From Cryobacterium sp. N22 (GTDB lineage Bacteria; Actinomycetota; Actinomycetes; Actinomycetales; Microbacteriaceae): a DNA stretch of 64,000 nucleotides. This document shows positions 25,694 to 33,946 of this stretch, piece by piece. The position numbers and the translations under genes were made by a program. Location: contig NZ_PJJP01000039.1 of NCBI RefSeq assembly GCF_002929555.1, positions 496,001 through 560,000 of the forward strand, read 5' to 3'. The first letter of the stretch is position 1; each line of letters begins with the position of its first letter. Below the pieces are notes generated by a model. That model saw only the letters and a list, made by a program, of their open reading frames with translations. It searched no databases and had not been told where the DNA came from.

Positions 25694-27187
25694 TCAGTCC
25701 GAGCTCGAATTCAGGACGCGCGCCCGCGCCGAATCCTGGGCGGCCACTCGGGAGCTGACGATGGCATCCGCCGTTCGCTCGGCGTCGGCGATGCAGCTGG
25801 CCAGCCCCACTCCCCGATAGGAGGATCCGGTCAGATACAGGTCGGGCAGCTCGGTCAGCGCCGCGGCCATGTCGTCGAGCCTGGCCTGGTGACCCACCAG
25901 GTACTGGGGCATCCCCTGCGGCCAACGCTGCACGAACTGCTCGAGCGGCTCGCTGGCCAACCCCATCGCCTCGCCCAGTTCGGCGCGCACCCGCAACACG
26001 AGGGTTGCCTCGTCCACGCTGAGCCAGCGATCATCATCGTGCCGGCCGACCATGCAGCGCACCAGCACCACGTCGCCATCGGCCAGGTGTGGCCACTTCA
26101 GGCTGGACCAGGTGCAGCCGACGATCAGCCGGCCTTCCTCAGGTGGCACCAGAAACCCGGTCCCGGTGAGGCCTACCGGGAATGCCGCCCGCGGGTAGGC
26201 CAGGCAGATCGTGGCCACGTTGGCGTATTCGATTGCGCCGAGCAGAGCGGCGAGCTGTGGTGCGGCCGCAGCGACGATCCCGGCCGACTCGAAGGCCGGC
26301 GTGGCCAGCACCACCACGTCCGCGCCGATGACGCTCCCGTCGTCGAGGTCGACCCTGTAGGCGTTGACCGGCGGCTCCCCCGTGGGCATGAGTTCGGGCG
26401 GAAGCTGGGGGGTGACCGTGGCGACCGAGCTCCCTCGCCGGATCGTGGTATCCGTCAACGTGGCGCTGAGGGCGTTGATGAGTCCCTCGAGCCCGGTGCT
26501 CAGGGTCACGAGTGAGGGTCCGGTGCCACCACCGCCGGGGGCAGGCGCGGGCCGCCGCCGCATACCGAGGTAGAGGCTGCGGTGGGTACCGGCGAGGGCG
26601 GCGATGCCGGGAGCGGTGCTCTGGGCGCTGAGCGTGTCGGCGCGGCCGGCGTGGATGCCGCCAAGCAGCGGGTCCACCATGCGGTTGAAAACCTGGGCGC
26701 CCATCCGGGCGCGAACGAGTTCCCCGACCGACGGATCGGCCGAGGCCGGCCGGCGGCGCGGCAGCACCAGGTCACCGGCGGCACGGGCCAGTCCAAGCGG
26801 CGAGAGCAGCCGAGATCGTAGGAGCGGCAGCAGTCCCCCTGGCACGCCGAACATGGTGCCTGCCGGCAGCGAACGCAGGCGATTGCGGCTCCAGATGCGC
26901 GCGCCGCCGCCGTTCGGGGTGACCACAAGGTCGGCCAGGCCGAGGTCTTCGATCAGGTGCGCCGCTACGGGCGCGCGCACCATGAGGGCGTCGGGACCGG
27001 TATCAAGCGGATGCCCCGCCACGGTTCGCGTGGCAATCTTGCCGCCCAGCCGATCAGTTCCCTCGACCATCGTGATCTGCAGCTCTTCACCGAGCCGTCG
27101 GTGCAGAAAGTAGGCGGTCGTGAGGCCGCTGATGCCGGCGCCGACGATGGTGACGCGGGTCGGTGCGGGCCGGGGGTGTTCTGACAC
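25694..27187 (-). CDS. hemY: Coproporphyrinogen III / protoporphyrinogen oxidase (HemY type)
   Basis: A 497-aa FAD enzyme of late heme synthesis. In Actinobacteria this family converts coproporphyrinogen III to coproporphyrin III. The N-terminal dinucleotide site is TIVGAGISGLTTAYFL with the acidic E in MVEGTDRLGGK. The C-terminal FAD-contact block is LYLTGSSYRGVGLASCIADAERTADAI. Length fits the family (~470 aa). The radical SAM gene upstream on the same strand ends about 48 bp before its start, so the two are likely one unit, although a normal hem cluster is not seen here. Confidence 0.88.
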   Translation of the reverse strand: MSEHPRPAPTRVTIVGAGISGLTTAYFLHRRLGEELQITMVEGTDRLGGKIATRTVAGHPLDTGPDALMVRAPVAAHLIEDLGLADLVVTPNGGGARIWSRNRLRSLPAGTMFGVPGGLLPLLRSRLLSPLGLARAAGDLVLPRRRPASADPSVGELVRARMGAQVFNRMVDPLLGGIHAGRADTLSAQSTAPGIAALAGTHRSLYLGMRRRPAPAPGGGGTGPSLVTLSTGLEGLINALSATLTDTTIRRGSSVATVTPQLPPELMPTGEPPVNAYRVDLDDGSVIGADVVVLATPAFESAGIVAAAAPQLAALLGAIEYANVATICLAYPRAAFPVGLTGTGFLVPPEEGRLIVGCTWSSLKWPHLADGDVVLVRCMVGRHDDDRWLSVDEATLVLRVRAELGEAMGLASEPLEQFVQRWPQGMPQYLVGHQARLDDMAAALTELPDLYLTGSSYRGVGLASCIADAERTADAIVSSRVAAQDSARARVLNSSSD

Positions 27188-27235
27188 TGTTCTTCTTCCG
27201 TGATCGGACTTTGGTTTGAGCCAGCGGGTGAGCGG

Positions 27236-28390
27236 TTACTGGAGCGCCGGTTCGTAGACGCAGCTGGGGTCGGCGGCGAGCGGATCACCGGTGACCGCGT
27301 AGGCGTGCGAACGCGATCCGCCGCAGACCGCGCGGAACTCGCAGCGGCCACAGCGGCCACCGAAGTTGTCGGGGGAACGCAGATCCTGCAGCAGGTCGGC
27401 GTCCCGGTAGATCTCCGGGAACGGCTGGTCGCGCACGCAGCCGACCGCGACCGGGAGGAACCCGCTCGGGTAGACCATGCCGACGTGGTCGACGAAGGCG
27501 AAACCACGGCCTGAGTTGACATCGATCGGCGGTCGGGCCGCGCGCCGTTTCGGTTCGTCACCGGTAAGCAGCTCGGCGGTGTTCCGGCGCAGCTCGGCCC
27601 GCAGGGGGCCGACCGGAAACGCCGTATCAAGGTCTGTCACGCCGGCGCGCTGGATGGCGATGCGACGGTAGTGCGGCGCCTCGGTCGCCTTGATGGCCAC
27701 CAGCTCCGAAACGTCGTGCATCCAGTGCAGCACCTCTTCCTCCTGCTCGGCGGAGAGGGCCTGGAGCAGTTTGCCGCGCCCGGTTGGGATGAGGAAGAAC
27801 ACACTCCAGAGCGTGGTGCCCAGCTCGAGCACGGTTTTCAGGATGGCCGGCAGCTCGTGCACGTTGTCGGCGGTGACCGTCGTGTTGATCTGCAGGCGGT
27901 AGCCGACCTCGCGCACCAGGCGGGCCGCGGTCATGGTGTTGTCAAAGACGTCGTCCACGCCGCGGAAGGCGTCGTGGGTGGCGGCGGATGCCCCGTCCAG
28001 AGATAACGAGATGGCTTTCGCTCCCGCGTCGTGCAATTCCACGAGTACCTCGCGGGTGAGTTTCGGGGTCACCGAGGGCGAGAGGGCCATGCTCAGGCCG
28101 AGCGCGGTGCCGTGGGCGACCAGTTCGGGCAGGTCCGGCCGTTCGAAGGGGTCGCCGCCGGTGAGCACGACGAGCGGTCGGGGCGTGCCGAATGCGGCCA
28201 GGTCATCGAGCAGGGTTTTGCCCTGCGCGGTGTTGAGTTCCAACGGGTTGCGGGTGCGGATGGCGTCGGCCCGACAATGGGTGCAGACCAGTTGGCAGGC
28301 CCGGGTCACCTCCCAGATAACGATGAAGGGCCGCTCGGCGGCGTCATGGTGCAGCAGGCGCACCGGGCGTTTGGGCGGAGTTTCGGTCAT
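27236..28390 (-). CDS. Radical SAM/SPASM protein (NirJ/AhbD-like relative)
   Basis: A 384-aa iron-sulfur protein. The [4Fe-4S]-SAM site is CQLVCTHC (Cys-x3-Cys-x2-Cys), followed by the GGDPFERPD block and a SAM domain to about residue 230. The C-terminal SPASM-like domain carries Cys in VAVGCVRDQPFPEI, CGRCEFRAVCGG and a last one in DPSCVY. The family resembles heme-modifying radical SAM enzymes such as NirJ and AhbD (decarboxylation or d1 heme steps) and peptide-modifying SPASM proteins. Its pairing with a HemY-type oxidase suggests a heme-related step. The exact reaction cannot be told. Confidence 0.85.
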   Translation of the reverse strand: MTETPPKRPVRLLHHDAAERPFIVIWEVTRACQLVCTHCRADAIRTRNPLELNTAQGKTLLDDLAAFGTPRPLVVLTGGDPFERPDLPELVAHGTALGLSMALSPSVTPKLTREVLVELHDAGAKAISLSLDGASAATHDAFRGVDDVFDNTMTAARLVREVGYRLQINTTVTADNVHELPAILKTVLELGTTLWSVFFLIPTGRGKLLQALSAEQEEEVLHWMHDVSELVAIKATEAPHYRRIAIQRAGVTDLDTAFPVGPLRAELRRNTAELLTGDEPKRRAARPPIDVNSGRGFAFVDHVGMVYPSGFLPVAVGCVRDQPFPEIYRDADLLQDLRSPDNFGGRCGRCEFRAVCGGSRSHAYAVTGDPLAADPSCVYEPALQ

Positions 28391-28661
28391 GCGGTGGTCC
28401 TCACCCAGGCGGATGCGCCCGGGTAGTCGACCGGCACGGCAGCGCCCTCAGTTTCGAGCTGCTCCGGGGTTTCCGCGGAACCTCTGCTCGAGGCCTTTTC
28501 CGGCCTGCCTAATTGTTAGCACGATCATCATTTTTATCCCGGGCGAAGTTCCGGTTTTAATGCGCCCTCCCGAATCCGCACGTCATGGTGAAGGTTCACG
28601 AGAGCATCAGAGGAAGCTCGCCATTCACCTCATGTCGCGCCATCATGAGCTTGGAGGATCA

Positions 28662-29282
28662 ATGACCGCTTCAGAAGCAGCGCAGCCGGTCTCCGCCCAC
28701 CCCCCAACGTGGAAGTTCGACTACCCGATCATTCACGCCGAGACCCGGGAACAGTGGCGGGCCTGGCTGACGCACAACCTCACGTCGGCCCGAGGTGTGT
28801 GGTTGTGCTCCTGGCGCAACACCACCGGGCGACCACGCTGCCCGTATCCCGAGGCGGTCGAGGAAGCCATCTGCTTTGGTTGGATCGACTCCACCAACAC
28901 AATCCTCGACGACGAGCGCAGCTTGCAGCTCTTCACGCCGCGCAGACCCAAAAGCTCCTGGACCCGGCTCAACCGCGAACGTGCAGCGGATATGGAGGCG
29001 CGAGGCCTCATGACCGACGCTGGGCGCCGCGCCATTGCTGCCGCGCAAGCCAACGGCTGGTGGACCATTGCCGACCAAGTGGAAGACCTCGCGGAACCGC
29101 CGGATTTGAAAGCGGCGCTGGACCGCGACCCGCAGGCTCGAAGCAACTGGAACGGATTTCCGCCCAGTGCCCGGAAACAGATGCTGTGGTGGATCGTGAG
29201 CGCAGCTCGGGACTCAACCCGGGCAGGTCGAATCGCCCAGATAGTCTCAGAAGCGGTCAACGGACGACGCGCCCAAGGCTGA
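28662..29282 (+). CDS. YdeI/OmpD-associated family protein
   Basis: A 206-aa protein with the YdeI/OmpD-associated domain: VWLCSWRNTTGR, EEAICFGWIDSTNTILDDE, RPKSSWTRLNRERAADM and a C-terminal NGFPPSARKQMLWWI block. ATG 28662 has TTGGAGGAT just upstream; the longer frame is antisense to the radical SAM gene. E. coli YdeI is linked with bacteriocin and polymyxin tolerance, but biochemical function is open. It is convergent with the next gene. Confidence 0.85.
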   Translation: MTASEAAQPVSAHPPTWKFDYPIIHAETREQWRAWLTHNLTSARGVWLCSWRNTTGRPRCPYPEAVEEAICFGWIDSTNTILDDERSLQLFTPRRPKSSWTRLNRERAADMEARGLMTDAGRRAIAAAQANGWWTIADQVEDLAEPPDLKAALDRDPQARSNWNGFPPSARKQMLWWIVSAARDSTRAGRIAQIVSEAVNGRRAQG

Positions 29283-29338
29283 GTGTCATTCCGAGCGCCA
29301 CGGGACGTCGCCCTGCTGCAACCGCACTCGGAGAAGTT

Positions 29339-29755
29339 CTAGCTGCGCCGCACGGCGATCGAGTTCGCAATGCCCCACACGATGCACAGCACAAACACTT
29401 GTGCACAGGCCAGCGCAACCAGCTGGTTGAAGACTATGGCCAGCACAACCTCGATGATGGAGAGGATCAGGGCTGCGGCGCCGACAGCTGCGAAGCCTTC
29501 CTTGGCCAGGACGCGGTCTCGTTCGTCTCGGTACTCGATGGCGTTGAGGCGGGTGATGTCGCGAGAGTCTGGGCGACGCGCATACAGCGCAGCACCGAGG
29601 CCGGCAGCACCGCCGGCGACGAAGAGGAACGCGCCGAACCAGTTTTGTGTGAGCGCGGTCACGATCGCTCCCGCGAAGAGCGTGCCGGCCAAGGCGATAT
29701 TGACGGTCGAGATGGGCGAGCGCTTAGTTGTCTTCAAAGTGAAACACTTCCTCAA
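29339..29755 (-). CDS. Membrane protein of unknown function (DUF2178-like layout)
   Basis: A 138-aa protein with four predicted membrane helices (about 17-35, 40-58, 85-105, 112-132), separated by a charged loop containing SRDITRLNAIEYRDERDR. It follows and overlaps (by 32 bp) the end of an XRE regulator gene of the same strand. XRE-plus-small-membrane-protein pairs of this kind are frequent in Gram-positives. The start shown (29755) is the furthest; a later start is possible. Confidence 0.7.
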   Translation of the reverse strand: MRKCFTLKTTKRSPISTVNIALAGTLFAGAIVTALTQNWFGAFLFVAGGAAGLGAALYARRPDSRDITRLNAIEYRDERDRVLAKEGFAAVGAAALILSIIEVVLAIVFNQLVALACAQVFVLCIVWGIANSIAVRRS

Positions 29756-29921
29756 CGGTGGACTCGAAGAATCGAGCTAGGCGAACGGCAAGAATTAGCG
29801 ACGGATCGTAACGCCCTGTCTCGATGGCGTTGATGGTCTGGCGAGAAACGCCTAAGGCCTCGCCAAGAGCGGCCTGGGAGAGGCCCGCGGCTTGACGCCT
29901 CACTCTTACCTGGGATTCCAT
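29724..29921 (-). CDS. XRE-family transcriptional regulator
   Basis: A 65-aa protein that is nearly all HTH: VRVRRQAAGLSQAALGEALGVSRQTINAIETGRYDPSL. The short form (like YozG/YgzD regulators) acts as a dimeric repressor. The ATG at 29921 is at the transcription start predicted by a consensus promoter, so the mRNA is leaderless. Two GACAAGC-type palindromes cover the -10 and -35, so it very probably represses itself and the membrane protein gene behind it. Confidence 0.92.
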   Translation of the reverse strand: MESQVRVRRQAAGLSQAALGEALGVSRQTINAIETGRYDPSLILAVRLARFFESTVEEVFHFEDN

Positions 29922-29923
29922 AT

Positions 29924-29939
29924 GACAAGCATGCTTGTC
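29924..29939. promoter_or_regulatory. Operator 1 of XRE regulator: GACAAGCATGCTTGTC
   Basis: Perfect 16-bp palindrome that includes the minus-strand -10 CATGCT (29928-29933), with 6 nt from there to the start codon. Confidence 0.8.
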
Positions 29940-29950
29940 TATGACGGTCG

Positions 29951-29967
29951 TGTCAAGCTGGCTTGTC
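29951..29967. promoter_or_regulatory. Operator 2 and -35 of XRE regulator
   Basis: GTCAAGCTGGCTTGTC (29952-29967), a near copy of operator 1 centred 28 bp away. It includes the consensus minus-strand -35 TTGACA (29951-29956), which is 17 bp from the -10 CATGCT. Confidence 0.75.
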
Positions 29968-30070
29968 ACTCGGCTTGGTGCCGGCTCGGGAGGGTGGATC
30001 CTTTTGGGGCGCTGAAAGGCACTGTCACGCGGTACTGGCGCCGCGCTGCGGGGCCTTTTATCTTGCTCTC

Positions 30071-30300
30071 TACATGTTCTTTGTGACCTCGTACGCGTTC
30101 CAAACGGCTTACATGATGCTCGACACCTGTTCGGCGTCGCCGATGAGGTGCAGTTCGGGCACCGAGAACTGGATCTCCTCGCCGAGGGACGGTGTTGTAC
30201 TTGCCGGCGCGGATCTTGTTGGGGATGTCGGGGTCGGCCAAAAGCGGCTGAGCCAGCCAAGGGGCGTCATATCGGAAAGCGCTGAGAGGACCATGGGCGA
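30071..30300 (-). pseudogene. Remnant of an FMN/FAD-dependent oxidoreductase gene
   Basis: Two out-of-frame pieces. PLLADPDIPNKIRAGKYNT resembles the end of the FMN domain of Old Yellow Enzyme / 2,4-dienoyl-CoA reductase-type proteins. PELHLIGDAEQ, in another frame, resembles the C-terminal FAD-domain end of the same proteins, followed by a stop and AVWNAYEV. Internal deletion and frameshift; not functional. Confidence 0.5.
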
Positions 30301-30393
30301 AGCATGCGCGGCTTGGCGGAATATGCACGCGACCAGAACCTCACGCTCACCACCATGGCCACCGCAGTTATCAACCGCAACATCGATTTGTAA
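30292..30393 (+). pseudogene. C-terminal fragment of an ANTAR-domain gene
   Basis: About 30 codons ending in TAA at 30393 read LAEYARDQNLTLTTMATAV, the last part of an ANTAR domain. It is similar in register to the ANTAR ends at 24370 and 51021. There is no upstream part or start. It is a leftover of a third ANTAR gene, not a copy of the two pairs. Confidence 0.5.
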
Positions 30394-30546
30394 AAGCCGC
30401 GGCGGGGCACAAGGCGAAGCCGTAAGGCCGAAATGGATACGTCACTGATGACGGCAGAATTGACCCACAGCCAGCTCCGCCGTAGGGTCTGAGTGTTGCC
30501 CCAGACCCCGGCAGCGGATTTATCCGCAACGATCGGGGGAGCCTAA

Positions 30547-30975
30547 ATGCTTGACAGTCGGCTTTGGCCAGGCGCCGGTGGCGCATCCAGGAACACGACT
30601 TCTGTAGGTACAACCGAAGACGCGACTAGTTCTGTGACTGATGCCGCTAACTTCGCTTCCAAGCTCTCCTCAGAATTGGAATCGGTGGTGCTAGCCGTTC
30701 CTGGGGTGGACACCCTGTATCCGACCAAGCCCGTCGTCGCGACGATTGTCGGTGCCATTGTCGATGCGCTTTCGCAGAGAGACAGGACGTCCAACCTAGT
30801 GACCGTCACCATGGGGGAAGCCGGGATAAACGTGTCCGTGGCTTTTCGCGTCCTCAACCCAGAGCCCGCCGCCGAAGTGTGCCGGCTCGTATTTGACTCG
30901 ATAGCCACGGTCCTCGATGCCCGTTCGATCACGCCAATCGATGGCATCCACGTGACGGTCGCCAGCATCGGCTAA
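30547..30975 (+). CDS. Asp23/Gls24-like small protein (tentative)
   Basis: A 142-aa soluble protein; the ATG has GGGGGAG upstream. Residues about 40-140 show VPGVDTLYPTKP, then alternating beta strands (LVTVTMGEAGINVSVAFRVL) and helices with PAAEVCRLVF. This is like the alpha/beta Asp23/Gls24 envelope-stress fold seen in Actinobacteria. The N-terminal 30 residues are Ser/Thr-rich and probably disordered. Family assignment is by pattern only. An antisense frame of similar length is not used. Confidence 0.55.
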   Translation: MLDSRLWPGAGGASRNTTSVGTTEDATSSVTDAANFASKLSSELESVVLAVPGVDTLYPTKPVVATIVGAIVDALSQRDRTSNLVTVTMGEAGINVSVAFRVLNPEPAAEVCRLVFDSIATVLDARSITPIDGIHVTVASIG

Positions 30976-31176
30976 TTTGCTGCCATATTCTGGCCGCGCG
31001 TCAGGATCCGGTCAGCAGCGAATAAGGCGATGAAACGGCTTGTCGCATCACCGGTCGAACGTGCTGCTCACCACAAGTCCGAATTGGTATCTGGCGTCAC
31101 GATAGTGAAATTCAGTGACTGAGCCTGATAGTTGATTCGGCCTTTTCGTCCACCCGCAAGCGAGGCATAATTCCGC
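30976..31176. other. Intergenic stretch upstream of the first direct repeat
   Basis: I see no coding frame or structure here beyond the direct repeat that begins at 31177. Confidence 0.5.
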
Positions 31177-31220
31177 GGATTTCCGCGGTTTTCATGGGTC
31201 AAGTGTACGCGCTGGCACGG
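31177..31220 (+). repeat. Direct repeat, copy 1 (short)
   Basis: 44 bp containing GCGGTTTTCATGGGTC and GTGTACGCGCTGGCACGG. It also occurs, nearly unchanged, at 37948 and 40760, always in the same orientation. Here it codes the last seven residues and stop of the GNAT gene on the other strand. Confidence 0.85.
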
Positions 31221-31738
31221 AGCAGTGCGCTTGCGGAACTATCGGGGCTGAGCTTGCGAACCATGACGAGCTCGCGCTGGCCGCCTGGCGCCGCATCGCG
31301 GAGTTCCTCGGACACAGTGAAACCGTTTGTTTCGTAGGTGCGTCGGGCTGCGACATTGTCCGGCATCACGGACAGGGCGAGGGAAGCCGCTCCGGTACTC
31401 TCCGCCCAGCTCGCGATTGCAGTGATGAGCGCGGTTGCGACACCACGACCGCGAACGGCGGGGTCGACCCACATAGAGATGAGCTCGGCGCGGCCTTCCC
31501 GTTCCTGGGGTGGGGTGCCAGTGGCCATGCCGACAGGGGCGTTCCCGTCGGCGTCGACGGCCAGCAGATCGATCGCTCCGGCGATCGACAGGCGGTCACG
31601 CCAGCGGCCATCCGGTGCGTCCGCCCAGTCGCGCAAACGTGAGCCGAAGGCACCAGGCGAGTCGGTCAGCGCCGCGAGCCACACCGACCGCCAGGCCCGC
31701 CAGTCGTCGGCGGATACGGCGCGCAGCTCGATAGACAT
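31199..31738 (-). CDS. GNAT-family N-acetyltransferase
   Basis: A 179-aa protein starting MSIELRAVSADDW at 31738. The acetyl-CoA site is VDPAVRGRGVATALITA (R-G-x-G-x-A), followed by LSVMPDNVAARRTYETNGF, the classical N-A-A-R-R-x-Y-E-x-x-G-F block. The enzyme acetylates amino groups of an unknown substrate. The 3' end runs into a repeat unit found elsewhere, so the C-terminal LRASAYT may not be native. Confidence 0.87.
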   Translation of the reverse strand: MSIELRAVSADDWRAWRSVWLAALTDSPGAFGSRLRDWADAPDGRWRDRLSIAGAIDLLAVDADGNAPVGMATGTPPQEREGRAELISMWVDPAVRGRGVATALITAIASWAESTGAASLALSVMPDNVAARRTYETNGFTVSEELRDAAPGGQRELVMVRKLSPDSSASALLRASAYT

Positions 31739-31756
31739 GCCACGACCATACCGAGT

Positions 31757-31782
31757 GTCTAGCAATCCCACGGATACGCGAC
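31757..31782. repeat. Diverged copy of the GTCTCG-type palindromic repeat
   Basis: 26 bp starting GTCTAGCAATCCCACGG, just upstream of the GNAT start. It matches most positions of the dispersed repeat at 54066, 54775 and elsewhere near the serine recombinase. Confidence 0.45.
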
Positions 31783-31850
31783 GTCTCGCGTGCATGGCTG
31801 TTATGACAATCGCCGAGTGCTCCGACGAACGAGGTTATCTTTCCCCTCGG

Positions 31851-32174
31851 TTACGAGGCCATCGACACGAGAATTACGAATCCGAGACCCGCGAAAGCCA
31901 CTCCGGTCACGAGTGCGACAACCGCCCGTACTCCACGCTTGGGCGACCAGGGCACGAGGAAAATGGGGAGTCCGATGAGAAACGGAATTGGTGCAAGGTT
32001 GCCGATCGTGCCGCCGATATCCCGACTGATTCCGAATCCGCCACCTGTACATCCGTTGATACCGCAGAAATCCCAAAGCGCGCTGATCAGCAGGACCCAA
32101 CTCACGACCACTGGAATCGGAAGAGCCCAGAGCAGGTGGAGCCAGGTGCGCTCTTTAGTTACAGTTTCGGACAC
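31851..32174 (-). CDS. Small membrane protein of unknown function
   Basis: A 107-aa protein with three predicted membrane helices (about 13-33, 58-75, 82-104) and an outside loop with two Cys (DFCGINGCTGGG) that could form a disulfide. I do not recognise it. It is monocistronic by spacing. Confidence 0.6.
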   Translation of the reverse strand: MSETVTKERTWLHLLWALPIPVVVSWVLLISALWDFCGINGCTGGGFGISRDIGGTIGNLAPIPFLIGLPIFLVPWSPKRGVRAVVALVTGVAFAGLGFVILVSMAS

Positions 32175-32274
32175 CTGGATCCGTTCCCTTTCATCAGCGC
32201 ATTCATAGCGATGCCACCAGCCCTAGTGTGACTACGGCAGCTGGCCACACGCTACGGTCCTGCTGTACGTACCG

Positions 32275-32940
32275 TCAGCCCCCAGAGTGGGGCGAGGGAC
32301 AATCGGACATGGCCCGCTCGGTCGATTTGGGGCGCGGCTGTGGGTCGTGATGGTGATGCGGATCTGCGATGAAAGCTTCTTCGTAGATGTCGTATACCGC
32401 GGCCGCTTTCAAGTCGTTGTACCGCGCGGCACCGACAGCTTCGGAAGCCGCGGCCTTGGCGGCGTTGTATCGTCGCCGGTCACGTCGACTCGTGATGAGC
32501 CAGTCTGTGAACACTGCGTGCCGCTGCGGTTCTACAGCGCCCGGACTCCAGACGTGAAGGTTGGTGTTGGGGCCCGCCAGCGTCAGCTGGCGATGTGGAT
32601 CGCCGCCCATAACGTCGCGGAAGATGAGGCGGAACCCGACGGCCTCCAATCGAGGCAGGTAGCTGAGTTCATCCTCAACATCCGGCACGGTCAGATCTAC
32701 GTCGATGATTGGCTTGGCCGCGACGCCTGGTATGGATGTTGAGCCGACATGGCGAACCGATAGGGCAAGCTCGCCGATCCCTTCAGTGACGACACGCTCC
32801 ACCTCCGCGAACTGGCTTTCCCAGCTGGAGTCGTGCTCCTGCACTGCCCCGGGTTCCGTCTGTCGAAATGCGACCCGCTCTCCCTGGCGGGCAGCGTTCG
32901 CGAGAGGGTTGAAGGGCCGCCAGAGGGGGTGAGTGGTCAT
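32275..32940 (-). CDS. GrpB family protein
   Basis: A 221-aa protein starting MTTHPLWRPFNP at 32940; the longer frame has no supporting start. The GrpB nucleotidyltransferase-like core is SVRHVGSTSIPGVAAKPIIDVDL (G-S-T-S plus D-x-D), followed by a second block with NLHVWSPGAVEPQRH. GrpB proteins have a dephospho-CoA kinase-linked or nucleotidyltransferase fold of uncertain function. The C-terminus is His-rich (DPHHHHDP). Confidence 0.85.
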   Translation of the reverse strand: MTTHPLWRPFNPLANAARQGERVAFRQTEPGAVQEHDSSWESQFAEVERVVTEGIGELALSVRHVGSTSIPGVAAKPIIDVDLTVPDVEDELSYLPRLEAVGFRLIFRDVMGGDPHRQLTLAGPNTNLHVWSPGAVEPQRHAVFTDWLITSRRDRRRYNAAKAAASEAVGAARYNDLKAAAVYDIYEEAFIADPHHHHDPQPRPKSTERAMSDCPSPHSGG

Positions 32941-33060
32941 ACGCCAACCATTGCAGAGGAAGTGCGCGTCGTAGGCGGATGGGACGCCTGTCCCGCTGAC
33001 ATTCCCTCGCGGACCCAATCCCAGAACAGATCCGTGAGCCTCACGGTCACGCCGGTCAGA

Positions 33061-33097
33061 GTGCAACGCAATGCACGAAAAGTGCATCTGATAGCCT
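33061..33097 (+). promoter_or_regulatory. Leaderless promoter and operator of the phzF operon
   Basis: -10 TAGCCT (33092-33097) lies 6 nt before the ATG of the PhzF gene, so the mRNA is probably leaderless. Just upstream is the inverted repeat ATGCAC-GAAAA-GTGCAT (33071-33087), overlapped by GTGCA-6 nt-TGCAC (33061-33076). This is a good operator candidate for the XRE-cupin regulator encoded by the second gene of the operon. Confidence 0.65.
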
Positions 33098-33103
33098 TTC
33101 GGC

Positions 33104-33946
33104 ATGAGTCGAGTCTTTAGCCAGGTTGATGTGTTCGGCGACGGTGTCTGTACGGGAAACCCGGTTGCGGTGATCCTTGATGCAGAGGGCCTCGACGATG
33201 AGGTCTTGCGAGCATTTTCGAGGTGGTCAAACCTCTCCGAATGCACGTTCGTTCTACCTGCCACCGTGCCCGGAGCGGACTATCGAGTTCGTATTTTCAG
33301 TCTCAGTACCGAGATACCGTTCGCTGGGCATCCGACGCTGGGTACGGCACGTGCGTGGCTGGAAGCCGGTGGCGTACCGTCGACTCCGGGCATAGTGGTG
33401 CAGGAATGCGGTGCTGGGCTGGTGCCCATCCGCATTGAAGAGAATCAACTCGCTTTCGCGGCGCCGCCGCTCCGGCGCTCGGGTCACGTCGACCCTGAGA
33501 TGGTCGCTGAAGTAGTCGACATTCTCGGCATCGACCCCGAACACGTCCTCGATGCTGCGTGGCTGGACAATGGCCCCGGGTGGATGGGATTGTTCCTCGA
33601 CAGCGCCCGCACCGTACTGTCACTTCGTCCTGATGCCTCAGCATATGCAGGCCGATGGGACATCGGTGTGATCGGTGCCCACGACCCTGGTTCTGAGACG
33701 GCGTTCGAACTGCGTGCATTCTTCACCGACGGGCACGAGCCGTTGCGTGAAGATCCCGTCACGGGAAGCCTGAATGCCGCCGCCGCCGAATGGCTCATTG
33801 CCACCGGTCGCGCCCAGGCCCCGTTTCGGGCTTCCCAAGGCACGGCGATGGGGCGGCATGGCCGTATCCACATCACCAGCGATGAAGGCAAGCTGTGGGT
33901 GGGCGGACGGGCCGAAGTGGTCCTGTCCGGGACTGCTGCACTATGA
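33104..33946 (+). CDS. PhzF-family isomerase
   Basis: A 280-aa two-lobed protein of the PhzF / diaminopimelate epimerase-like fold. Landmarks: FGDGVCTGNPVAVIL, catalytic Glu in SNLSECTFVLP, and EIPFAGHPTLGTARAWL. The C-terminal block has DPVTGSLNAAAAEWL. Family members isomerise or epimerise small acids, such as the dihydrohydroxyanthranilate step of phenazine synthesis. No phenazine genes are nearby, so the substrate here is unknown. It is the first gene of a five-gene operon with an amino-acid and tRNA-quality flavour. Confidence 0.9.
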   Translation: MSRVFSQVDVFGDGVCTGNPVAVILDAEGLDDEVLRAFSRWSNLSECTFVLPATVPGADYRVRIFSLSTEIPFAGHPTLGTARAWLEAGGVPSTPGIVVQECGAGLVPIRIEENQLAFAAPPLRRSGHVDPEMVAEVVDILGIDPEHVLDAAWLDNGPGWMGLFLDSARTVLSLRPDASAYAGRWDIGVIGAHDPGSETAFELRAFFTDGHEPLREDPVTGSLNAAAAEWLIATGRAQAPFRASQGTAMGRHGRIHITSDEGKLWVGGRAEVVLSGTAAL

